Shown here piece by piece: positions 56,567-64,000 of a stretch of 64,000 nt of DNA. Source of the stretch: Cohaesibacter celericrescens (GTDB lineage: Bacteria; Pseudomonadota; Alphaproteobacteria; Rhizobiales; Cohaesibacteraceae); the NCBI RefSeq assembly GCF_002866925.1, contig NZ_PKUQ01000054.1, forward strand, positions 1-64,000, written 5' to 3'. Position 1 is the stretch's first letter, and every line of letters begins with the position of its first letter. The translations under genes were made by a program, and so were the position numbers. The notes under the pieces were generated by a model. That model saw only the letters and a program-made list of their open reading frames with translations, had not been told where the DNA came from and did no database searches.

Positions 56567-57565
56567 ATGCCACAGCACACCGAAATGAATGCCATCATCG
56601 CACCAGAACCCGGCGGCCCCGACGCTCTCGAGATCACCCGCCGCCAGGTGCCACACCCCTCAGATGACCAAGTTTTGATCAAAGTAAAGGCTGCTGGTGT
56701 TAACCGGCCTGATTGCATTCAACGAGCAGGGCACTATCCCCCACCTCCCGGAGCCTCGGATATCTTTGGCCTAGAGATAGCAGGAGAAGTCGTTGCACTC
56801 GGCGCCAATGTTAAAGACTGGGCCATAGGGGACAAAACAGCGGCTTTGGTATCTGGTGGCGGCTATGCTGACTATTGCCTAGCACATAAGGGGAGCCTGC
56901 TCCCCGTCCCAGACGGCTGGAGTTTTGTAGAAGCCGCAAGCTTGCCCGAAACCTACATAACTGTCTGGCACAATGTATTTCAACGTGGGGTGTTGCAACC
57001 CAACGAACGCCTTTTGGTCCACGGCGGATCGTCCGGCATTGGCATGACGGCCATCCAGTTGGCCAAGGCCTTCGGTTCACAGGTTGCGATCACCGCAGGC
57101 AATCAAGAAAAATGCGATGCTTGCCTGGCGCTCGGCGCAGACTTGGCAATCAATTACCGTGAGCAGGACTTTGTCACGGAAATCAAAAGCTGGACCAACA
57201 AGAAGGGCGTTGATGTCATCCTCGATATGGTCGGCGGCGATTATATTTCAAAAAACTATGTCATAGCCGCTCAAGATGGGCGCATTGTACAGATCGCCTT
57301 CTTAAAGGGGGGAGTCGCAGAAGCCGATTTTCGTCGCTTAATGATGAAGCGACTGGTTCACACCGGATCAACCCTGCGCGCCCGTTCCGATGAATTCAAA
57401 GCGACCATTGTCGATGAATTGAAACAAAAGGTCTGGCCTCTCTTCGCTGAAGGTGGGTTGAAACCACAGATATTCAAAACCTTCCCGCTAGACCAAGCAG
57501 CCCAAGCCCATCACTTGATGGAAAGCTCCAACCACATCGGAAAAATCATGCTGACTTTGGAATAG
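56567..57565 (+). CDS. NAD(P)H quinone oxidoreductase (zinc-free MDR family)
   Basis: 332 aa from MPQHTEMNAI (GGGAG upstream). Medium-chain reductase of the QOR/PIG3 type: VKAAGVNRPDCIQRAGHYPPPPGASDIFGLEIAGEV, PETYITVWHNVFQRG, and the NADP loop VHGGSSGIGMTAIQLAKAFGSQV. No zinc ligands, as expected. Likely reduces quinones or enones for detoxification; the substrate is not known. Confidence 0.88.
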   Translation: MPQHTEMNAIIAPEPGGPDALEITRRQVPHPSDDQVLIKVKAAGVNRPDCIQRAGHYPPPPGASDIFGLEIAGEVVALGANVKDWAIGDKTAALVSGGGYADYCLAHKGSLLPVPDGWSFVEAASLPETYITVWHNVFQRGVLQPNERLLVHGGSSGIGMTAIQLAKAFGSQVAITAGNQEKCDACLALGADLAINYREQDFVTEIKSWTNKKGVDVILDMVGGDYISKNYVIAAQDGRIVQIAFLKGGVAEADFRRLMMKRLVHTGSTLRARSDEFKATIVDELKQKVWPLFAEGGLKPQIFKTFPLDQAAQAHHLMESSNHIGKIMLTLE

Positions 57566-57731
57566 CCCTGAATATTCAGGCAATGCATTAAAGGTTTGTT
57601 CACCCATGCAGGAGGAATACAGGGCATTTGCGACGATTAGTGCAATTTTGAAATAAATTAGTAAGGCTCATTCGCTTCAATTGGACAAAGTTTGCTTCAA
57701 TGGTCCCCGAAGGGCCTGAACAGGATTTGCC

Positions 57732-59279
57732 ATGCACGGGTTTGCCATTCCCTTTCTGCGCCATTTCAAACGCGCGGCCAACGCAATTACAAAGCGACCT
57801 ACGATCAAAAACGAACGGTCCTTCGCATCGGACGAAAGCGGTGCTATTGCCGTTATTTTTGCAGCCGTCTTGATACCGATAATACTGATGCTCGGAGCTG
57901 CGGTTGATTATTCCCGCATCGCACTGACCCGCTCCGAAACTCAGGATGCGATTGACGCAGCGACGTTGGCCGCCGTCAAAAAAATCTCTCAAATGACCGA
58001 CTCCGAAGTGCGCTCGATGATCGAGGCCTATGTGGACGCCAACTTGTCGTCCAGTGTCAGTGTCAATATTGATCTTGTTGAGATAGAACGCAATCCTAGC
58101 GCGCTAAAAGTCTGGGCCAGTGGCTCGACAGACACGACCTTCATGCGCATTGCTGGCATCAATACGTCTGATTTCAAGGCAAACAGCAGTGCGGTTGCGT
58201 CAGACAAGAGCATCGAAGTGGCTCTGGTGCTCGACAACTCGGGGTCAATGAGTGGCTCCCGCATCACAGCCTTGAAAGAAGCAGCGACGTCTTTGGTCGA
58301 CATTCTGGAAGAGAACCAACAAAATACCGAAGACCTGAGTATTGGCGTCGTTCCTTTCAACCACCTTGTCCGTGTTGATACTGACAGTGCCGACGACACC
58401 TCATGGTTGGATCTGGATGTCAAAACATCAATCCACCGCAACAATCTGCCAACAAATTCCAACCGCTTTGACCTGTTCGAAACGTTAAAAGACCCCTACA
58501 CAGGCAAATCGGAAGAATGGGAAGGCTGCGTTGAGGCGCGCATGCACCCCTACGATATCAAGGATACGGCACCAAACGACAGCTTCAAAGAAAGCTATTT
58601 CCTGCCATTCTTCTACCCGGATACGAGAGAACATTTCGACAACCAATATAATTCCTATAATTCTTATTTGCCGAACTCTGTAAGCAAAAACAGCCCTTCG
58701 AAAAGCATATGGAAAGAATTCGGCGAATATTATCAGCAGACCTTCACAAAGAACCGAGGCCCTAACTACAGCTGTTACGTCAAACGCCTGTTGCCTATGA
58801 CAACGAATATGGATGCAGTGCGCACACACATCAGCGGTTTGGGAGCAAGCGGCAACACGAACATCCATCTGGGAACCATTTGGGGATTGCGCATCCTGTC
58901 ACCTCAAGCACCTTACACTCAGGGCCGCAGTCATTCTGACGATGAGAATGTCAAATTCCTGATTGTAATGTCCGACGGAGCCAACACCTACAGCAGGTAT
59001 CAAGCTTATGGCTGGAGCAACGATGGGCGTATCTCAGGGGCAAGCAGCACAGTAAAAGAAATGAACAACCGAACATTGGAGGCCTGTTCAGCGGCAAAAA
59101 GCGAAGGCGTCATCGTCTACACCATCGCTTATGGTAATGTCGGATCATCAACGACAACCATGATGCAGAACTGCGCCACATTGCCAGCCAATGCTTTTAC
59201 TCCGCAAACCACATCGGACATGGTTGCCGTATTTAAAGAAATTGCCGCTGCACTCAACACCATTCGCCTTACAGACTAG
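57732..59279 (+). CDS. TadE/TadG-like pilus-assembly protein with vWA domain
   Basis: 515 aa. A type IVb pilin-like N-terminus (DESGAIAVIFAAVLIPIILMLGAAVDYSRI, about 34-62; the membrane helix follows the Glu) is succeeded by a periplasmic region and a von Willebrand A domain whose metal site DNSGSMS begins at about 168, with a later IVMSDGANT. Large insertions carry paired cysteines (EGCVEARM, YSCYVK). TadG-type proteins work in Flp pilus biogenesis, but no other tad gene is in the window, so its role here is open. Confidence 0.8.
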   Translation: MHGFAIPFLRHFKRAANAITKRPTIKNERSFASDESGAIAVIFAAVLIPIILMLGAAVDYSRIALTRSETQDAIDAATLAAVKKISQMTDSEVRSMIEAYVDANLSSSVSVNIDLVEIERNPSALKVWASGSTDTTFMRIAGINTSDFKANSSAVASDKSIEVALVLDNSGSMSGSRITALKEAATSLVDILEENQQNTEDLSIGVVPFNHLVRVDTDSADDTSWLDLDVKTSIHRNNLPTNSNRFDLFETLKDPYTGKSEEWEGCVEARMHPYDIKDTAPNDSFKESYFLPFFYPDTREHFDNQYNSYNSYLPNSVSKNSPSKSIWKEFGEYYQQTFTKNRGPNYSCYVKRLLPMTTNMDAVRTHISGLGASGNTNIHLGTIWGLRILSPQAPYTQGRSHSDDENVKFLIVMSDGANTYSRYQAYGWSNDGRISGASSTVKEMNNRTLEACSAAKSEGVIVYTIAYGNVGSSTTTMMQNCATLPANAFTPQTTSDMVAVFKEIAAALNTIRLTD

Positions 59280-59313
59280 GCAAAAAGAGCCGAGCAGCAA
59301 TCAAGACCATCAG

Positions 59314-59346
59314 AAAACGGCTCAAAAACGTCATTTGGGCCGTTTT
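59314..59346 (+). terminator. Terminator after the vWA gene
   Basis: Stem aaaacggctca / tgggccgtttt with an 11-base loop, 35 bases after the stop; a modest T run. Confidence 0.6.
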
Positions 59347-59462
59347 CCTATTTGCGCATGTGCAGCATTCCAAGTATACTAGGATTATTCCCTGCAGTTT
59401 TAGAGAATTTCCAGAAGGCCGATCCGGTTAAAATCCAGATTGAGCAACATTGAGGATGTACC

Positions 59463-60176
59463 ATGTCGAATGCACCACTGATGCCGAAAGCTACCGCAGT
59501 TTGGCTTGTCGATAACACAGCCCTGTCTTTCGATCAGATCGCTGCCTTCTGCAAGCTGCACCCGTTGGAGGTTAAAGCTATTGCCGATGGAGAAGCAGCA
59601 CAGGGCATTAAAGGGCTAGACCCCATTATGAACGGCCAGCTGACGCGCGAAGAAATCGAGCGGGCTCAGAATACACCGACCTATCGCATCAAACTTGCTG
59701 CGCCAAAAGTAACCGTTCCAGAGCCTAAACGCCGCGGCCCCCGTTACACACCGGTTTCCAAACGCCAGGATCGTCCCAATGCCATTCTTTGGCTCGTGCG
59801 CAATCACCCAGAGCTGAAGGATCCACAGATCATTCGTCTGGTTGGCACCACCAAACCAACCATTGAAGCCATCCGCAATCGCAGCCACTGGAACAGCGCA
59901 CAGTTGAGTCCGATGGATCCTGTGACCTTGGGAATCTGCAAGCAGTTGGATCTTGATCTGGAAGTCAAAAAATCTGCAGCCGATGCGCCAGCGCGGCCTG
60001 AAATGGACGAACAGCAAACCCTGCTCTCCACCAGTGAAACAATCAATCCAGCAGATCCGTTTGGTAACTTCAAAAGCGTTGAGCAAGAGAAGCCCGATGA
60101 CGAGAAAATACCGGACGCTGCATCTGTCTTTGCGAATTTCCAGCCCGCTGAACAAACAGACGAAGACGATCAGTAA
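59463..60176 (+). CDS. trcR: Cell-cycle transcriptional regulator TrcR (DUF1013)
   Basis: 237 aa. The start MSNAPLMPKATAVWLVDNTALSFDQIAAFCKLHPLEVKAIADGE and the middle NAILWLVRNHPELKDPQIIRLVGTTKPTIEAIRNRSHWNSA are characteristic and look like two helix-turn-helix modules. The C-terminus is acidic and repetitive (FGNFKS, FANFQP). The protein is nearly universal in alphaproteobacteria and linked to cell-cycle transcription. GAGGA precedes the ATG. Confidence 0.88.
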   Translation: MSNAPLMPKATAVWLVDNTALSFDQIAAFCKLHPLEVKAIADGEAAQGIKGLDPIMNGQLTREEIERAQNTPTYRIKLAAPKVTVPEPKRRGPRYTPVSKRQDRPNAILWLVRNHPELKDPQIIRLVGTTKPTIEAIRNRSHWNSAQLSPMDPVTLGICKQLDLDLEVKKSAADAPARPEMDEQQTLLSTSETINPADPFGNFKSVEQEKPDDEKIPDAASVFANFQPAEQTDEDDQ

Positions 60177-60195
60177 AATGTCGCGCTAAAGCGCA

Positions 60196-60250
60196 AGCGA
60201 TAAACAACAAAAGGCCGGGTCATTGACCCGGCCTTTTGTTGTTTATCGCT
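60196..60250. terminator. Very long bidirectional terminator
   Basis: Two perfect 27-base arms (60196-60222 and 60224-60250) around a single central T: a GC core ggccgggtca flanked by aacaacaaaa / ttttgttgtt. It serves trcR and the convergent TM2 gene. Confidence 0.9.
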
Positions 60251-60270
60251 ACGCAAGCTTCACAGAAAAT

Positions 60271-60717
60271 CTAGAACCAGGATTTATTCCCTTGAACATA
60301 GACTCGCTCAAACTCTTCATCTGAGCGAGTGAGATATATAATGAATTCAACAAAAGCAATAAAGCCCATTATAAAAGTAGGAATGCCGATCAGAATGAGT
60401 CCTAGCAAAGATACGGCCAACATGATAACGCCCGCTGTATTTTTACCGAGATAGAATTTGTGGATGCCGAGCCATCCTAGGAAAAACGCAAGTAAAGCAG
60501 CTACAATCTTGTTTTTGCTATCAGTACCACTGCCGATCTCCATATAAATTTCACTTGCGTCGCCGGATGGATCCAATTGGAAATCCACCTTACCACCCGC
60601 ACGCCCACCAAGAGATGACTTAATATCACCCTCAGAAAATACGTAGCGCTTGCCATCATCGCCACTGATCACACCTTGACCATTCGCAGCGTTAAAATCA
60701 AGTATTGTGCCCTTCAT
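60271..60717 (-). CDS. TM2-domain protein with N-terminal cold-shock-like domain
   Basis: 148 aa from MKGTILDFNAANGQGVI (AAGGGATGG upstream). Residues 1-55 have a cold-shock/OB-like pattern (KGTILDFNAANGQGVISGDDGKRYVFSEGDI). The second half is a TM2 domain: KIVAALLAFFLGWLGIHKFYLGKNTAGVIMLAVSLLGLILIGIPTFIMGFIAFVEFIIYL, two helices with the GxHKFYLG hairpin. The combination suggests a membrane-tethered nucleic-acid or protein binder, but function is unknown. Confidence 0.75.
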   Translation of the reverse strand: MKGTILDFNAANGQGVISGDDGKRYVFSEGDIKSSLGGRAGGKVDFQLDPSGDASEIYMEIGSGTDSKNKIVAALLAFFLGWLGIHKFYLGKNTAGVIMLAVSLLGLILIGIPTFIMGFIAFVEFIIYLTRSDEEFERVYVQGNKSWF

Positions 60718-61113
60718 TGAACCATCCCTTAGAAACGATATACCCCACAACCACCCGCCAATCCAATGCGACGATTGGTTGTATTTAAGGCTTATCACTC
60801 CCTGTAATATCAATCAATAGATCATGCAATCGAAGGTAGTGCATTTGACCAGATAATAGGACACGATGCCGTTCGTAACGAGGGGCTTTGACACGGTTCT
60901 TTGGTCACTTATAAAATATGACTTAAAGCCCCCTTCTATAATGCGCCAAAAGATCACCAACTTACAGTATCTAATCCTAACGCCTGTTGCCGAGTGGATT
61001 GAAGTAAACGTTTCAAACCACTCGGCATTCTTAGACGGATAGACTATCCAAAAGCAATGAAGTGACCATTATGGCAAGCCCACAAAAACATCAGGCAACG
61101 AGCGTTCTGTTCA
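60718..61113. other. Intergenic region before the TM2 gene
   Basis: About 400 bases. A long hairpin lies at 60988-61027. No gene is seen. Confidence 0.4.
60988..61027. repeat. Long hairpin downstream of prpE
   Basis: Arms tgccgagtgg (60988-60997) and ccactcggca (61018-61027), extended inward by ttgaa/ttcaa. No T run follows on the prpE strand, so it may be a 3'-end stabiliser rather than a terminator. Confidence 0.6.
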
Positions 61114-63015
61114 CTAGATGCCATGCTCGCGCAGAGCCAGTTCGATTTCGTCCAGAATGGCAGGATCATCAATCGTAGCAGGCATTTTATAATCCTGATG
61201 ATCAGCAATCGCTCGCATAGTGCCACGCAGGATTTTGCCTGACCTGGTTTTTGGCAAACGATCCACCGTCACAGCAATCTTAAAGGCTGCGACCGGCCCG
61301 ATTTTCTGGCGCACCAGTTTGACCAACTCCTGTTCGATCTCAATAATCGGTCGATCTACTCCGGATTTAAGCACGACAAAGCCAGCAGGAAGCTGTCCTT
61401 TCAGCTTATCAGCGATCCCGATAACAGCACATTCCGCAACATCTGAATGACCGGCCAAGACCTCTTCCATCGCGCCTGTAGACAAGCGATGTCCAGCCAC
61501 GTTGATGATGTCATCTGTGCGCGACATAATGTAGAGATAGTTGTTTTCGTCCATATAACCAGCATCGCCGGTCTGATAATAACCGGGAAATTCTTCCAAA
61601 TAGCTGGTTTTAAACCGCTCATCATTCTGCCATAAGCCCGGCAGGTTGCCCGGTGCCATCGGCAGTTTAATGACGATATTACCCATCTCATTGGCGCCAA
61701 CTTGATGACCATCAGCACCAACGATCTGCACATCATAACCCGGCATCGCTACGGTGGGCGACCCATGGATGACCGGCAAAAGCTCGATACCGACCGGATT
61801 GGCCGCAATCGCCCATCCTGTTTCGGTTTGCCACCAATGGTCGATAACAGGTACTTTCAGCATATCCTCGGCCCACTGCACGGTATCAGGATCGGCCCGT
61901 TCACCAGCAAGAAACAGTGTACGCAACTTTGAAAGGTCATACTTGCCGATAAAGGTGCCCTCGGGATCTTCTTTCTTGATTGCACGAAACGCGGTCGGGG
62001 CCGTGAATAACGCCACAACATCATGCTCGGCAATCACACGCCAGAATGTACCTGCATCAGGCGTACCCACAGGCTTGCCTTCAAACAACAGTGTGGTCGC
62101 ACCATGCACTAACGGTGCATAGACGATATAGGAATGGCCAACCACCCACCCCACGTCAGATGCGGCCCAAAAAACCTCGCCGGGTTTAATGTCGTAGACA
62201 TTCTCCATGCTCCATTCCAAAGCGACCATATGGCCACCATTGTCACGAACCACACCCTTGGGTTGACCGGTGGTACCTGACGTATACAAAATATAGAGGG
62301 GATCCGTCGCCAAGACCGGCGTGCAAGGCACTTCGCGACCAGCAGCAATAGCACTGGCAACAGCGGCACCGTAATCAACGTCACGGCCTTCGATCAGATC
62401 ACAATGCAACTGTTCGCGTTGATAGACAATGCAAGCACTAGGCTTATGGGTCGCCAACGCCATGGCTTCGTCCAACAAGGGCTTGTAGGCAATGGTCCGG
62501 TTAGGCTCAATGCCGCAAGATGCTGAAATAATAGCCTTAGGCTTGGCGTCGTTCAGGCGGGTGGCAAGCTCATTGGCAGCAAACCCTCCAAAAACCACCG
62601 AATGAATAGCCCCAATCCGGGCACATGCTAGCATAGCAAATGCAGCCTGAGGAATCATCGGCATATAAATGACTACCCGGTCACCTTTCACCACCCCCCT
62701 ATCCACAAGCACGGCAGCAAGAGCTTGAACTTGCGTTTTCACGTCAGCATACGAGAAGGTTTCTTTGCTATCTGTAATCGGGCTATCATAGATAATAGCG
62801 GCCTGATCTCCACGACCAGCATCAACATGACGGTCTAGGGCATTGAAACAAGTGTTGCACTCGGCCCCCGAGAACCAGCGACCATAAACACCAGCGTCCG
62901 CATCGAAGATTTTATCCGCGGGTTTGAACCAATCGATCTTCTCAGCAGCCGCGGCCCAAAAACCTTCTGGATCCTGCTTCCATCCTTCATAGACTTTTCT
63001 ATATTCGGCGCTCAT
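61114..63015 (-). CDS. prpE: Propionyl-CoA synthetase (acyl-CoA synthetase family)
   Basis: 633 aa; GGAGG lies 5 bases before the ATG. AMP-forming ligase. Core motif YILYTSGTTGQPKGVVRDNGGH, then WWQTETGWAIAANP, YYQTGDAGYMDENNYLYIMSRTDDIINVAGHRLSTG and the C-terminal PKTRSGKILRGTMR with the catalytic, acetylatable Lys. The RDNGGH after the core and the N-terminal YEGWKQDPEGFW block favour PrpE over acetyl-CoA synthetase. Activates propionate to propionyl-CoA. Confidence 0.9.
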   Translation of the reverse strand: MSAEYRKVYEGWKQDPEGFWAAAAEKIDWFKPADKIFDADAGVYGRWFSGAECNTCFNALDRHVDAGRGDQAAIIYDSPITDSKETFSYADVKTQVQALAAVLVDRGVVKGDRVVIYMPMIPQAAFAMLACARIGAIHSVVFGGFAANELATRLNDAKPKAIISASCGIEPNRTIAYKPLLDEAMALATHKPSACIVYQREQLHCDLIEGRDVDYGAAVASAIAAGREVPCTPVLATDPLYILYTSGTTGQPKGVVRDNGGHMVALEWSMENVYDIKPGEVFWAASDVGWVVGHSYIVYAPLVHGATTLLFEGKPVGTPDAGTFWRVIAEHDVVALFTAPTAFRAIKKEDPEGTFIGKYDLSKLRTLFLAGERADPDTVQWAEDMLKVPVIDHWWQTETGWAIAANPVGIELLPVIHGSPTVAMPGYDVQIVGADGHQVGANEMGNIVIKLPMAPGNLPGLWQNDERFKTSYLEEFPGYYQTGDAGYMDENNYLYIMSRTDDIINVAGHRLSTGAMEEVLAGHSDVAECAVIGIADKLKGQLPAGFVVLKSGVDRPIIEIEQELVKLVRQKIGPVAAFKIAVTVDRLPKTRSGKILRGTMRAIADHQDYKMPATIDDPAILDEIELALREHGI

Positions 63016-63178
63016 CAATGCCTCCCAGCGATTGTCGGTTTCCGCTTATGAATACCGCGTCAAACCGCCTCAGGTCTATTCGGCAAAAGGGGAAGGCAGG
63101 ACAGATTTTCTTTGACTTTTTGCTGCAACCGAACGGATAAAGCGCACAACGCATTTTTTCCCACCCGAAAGCCACGGT

Positions 63179-63934
63179 ATGATCACTGATTCGCTCTTCT
63201 ATTTTGCCGCTGTTCCGGCAGTCATCCTCGTTGGGCTGTCAAAAGGCGGTTTTGGCGGCCCCTTAGCCATGCTGGGTGTGCCTATTATGGCTCTTGTGAT
63301 ATCACCGGTACAAGCCGCAGCGATCTTTCTGCCCATTCTGGTCATTATGGACATGGTGGGACTATATTCTTATCGCGGCAAAGCCAATTGGCCGGTTCTC
63401 AGAGGCATCTTGCCTTATGCCATGCTAGGCATTGGTGCTGGCTGGTACATGGCCGATCAAGTGGATGAAGAGATTATCCGCTTGATGGTCGGAGTGGTCG
63501 CCCTTGCTTTTGTCGCAGATTACATCTGGCGGGTTGTGCGCAAAAAACCGGTTGCAGCACGCGGATCCCTATCCGGAGTCATTTGGGGCTCGATTGCAGG
63601 CTTCACCAGTTTCGTCGCCCATGCGGGTGGCCCGCCTTATCAAATCCACACCCTTCCAATGGGCATGCATCGTGTGACCTTTGTTGCAACATCTGTTTAT
63701 TTTTTCTCCATCGTCAATGCCGTAAAACTGATTCCCTATTTTGCACTGGGCCAATTCTCAACCCAGAATCTAACCACAACGCTTGTCCTACTGCCGATCG
63801 CTCCGCTGGCAACATTGCTCGGCATTTATCTGGTCAAACGCATCAGTCAGACCTTCTTTTATCGCCTTACCTATTTGGGTATGTTCCTATTGGCATTAAA
63901 GCTGTGCGCTGACAGCCTGCCCGCACTGCTGTAA
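63179..63934 (+). CDS. TauE/SafE-family permease
   Basis: 251 aa, about eight hydrophobic segments. N-terminal motif VILVGLSKGGFGGPLAMLGVPIMAL and the second-half VIWGSIAGFTSFVAHAGGPPYQIHTLPMG are the paired family repeats. Members move sulfite, sulfoacetate or other organic anions; the substrate is not evident. Divergent from prpE with 163 bases between. Confidence 0.88.
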   Translation: MITDSLFYFAAVPAVILVGLSKGGFGGPLAMLGVPIMALVISPVQAAAIFLPILVIMDMVGLYSYRGKANWPVLRGILPYAMLGIGAGWYMADQVDEEIIRLMVGVVALAFVADYIWRVVRKKPVAARGSLSGVIWGSIAGFTSFVAHAGGPPYQIHTLPMGMHRVTFVATSVYFFSIVNAVKLIPYFALGQFSTQNLTTTLVLLPIAPLATLLGIYLVKRISQTFFYRLTYLGMFLLALKLCADSLPALL

Positions 63935-64000
63935 CAAAATCACGCAAAAAACCAAATTACCAATTGACGAAAGGTTCAGCTTGGCAATCATGGTATCAAG

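Noticed and set aside
1..64000. CRISPR array, rRNA operon or toxin-antitoxin pair
   Set aside because: No regularly spaced repeats, no rRNA sequence and no recognisable toxin-antitoxin pair were seen anywhere in the window.

Overview
The window looks like chromosomal DNA of an alphaproteobacterium of the order Hyphomicrobiales (Rhizobiales), possibly a marine, moderate-GC member such as a Cohaesibacter relative. The genus is a guess. The order is supported by several things read from the sequence: the ybgC-tolQRAB-pal-cpoB-tilS-ftsH-glmM run, the zapA-6S RNA-fau arrangement, the serC-serA pair with a structured serC leader, and family proteins typical of this group (TrcR, DUF1465, DUF4164, DUF1488, RpoH, an Omp25-type barrel).

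Layout. Positions 1-12,470 are accessory and partly decayed. They hold a secreted hypothetical protein, a truncated exported protein next to an IS110/IS1111 transposase remnant, an AlaDH/PNT-fold dehydrogenase resembling N5-(carboxyethyl)ornithine synthase, an ATP-grasp ligase followed by a secreted protein made of eight W-x-C...C repeats, an hflK-hflC pair, a run of small proteins including DUF1488, and a tyrosine-integrase pseudogene abutting tRNA-Glu. This reads as the remains of one or more integrated elements whose right boundary is the tRNA.

From 12,470 onward the content is housekeeping. It includes DUF6476-like/rluD, rpoH, a TetR regulator, purA, serA and serC (serine synthesis), an outer-membrane barrel, an EamA exporter, glmM, ftsH, tilS, the Tol-Pal envelope machine, ruvCAB (Holliday junction processing), a YebC protein, a YmdB-type phosphodiesterase, fau, 6S RNA, zapA, then the glycolytic/pentose genes tkt-gap-pgk with a ThiE-like protein, a Sel1 protein, efp, suhB, a MotA/TolQ-like plus OmpA-like pair, an ABC exporter, rpmE, DUF1465, a quinone oxidoreductase, a TadG-like vWA protein, trcR, a TM2 protein, prpE and a TauE/SafE permease.

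RNA and regulation. Visible elements are tRNA-Glu with a good promoter, a probable 6S RNA, a serC leader whose outer stem captures the Shine-Dalgarno, a candidate anti-Shine-Dalgarno small RNA (about 56,196-56,290) with two hairpins that each show CCUCC in the loop plus a terminator, a three-arm alternative hairpin between tkt and gap, and many rho-independent terminators. The most interesting unexplained items are the ATP-grasp/cysteine-repeat gene pair, the CCUCC small RNA and the small-gene accessory cluster around hflKC.
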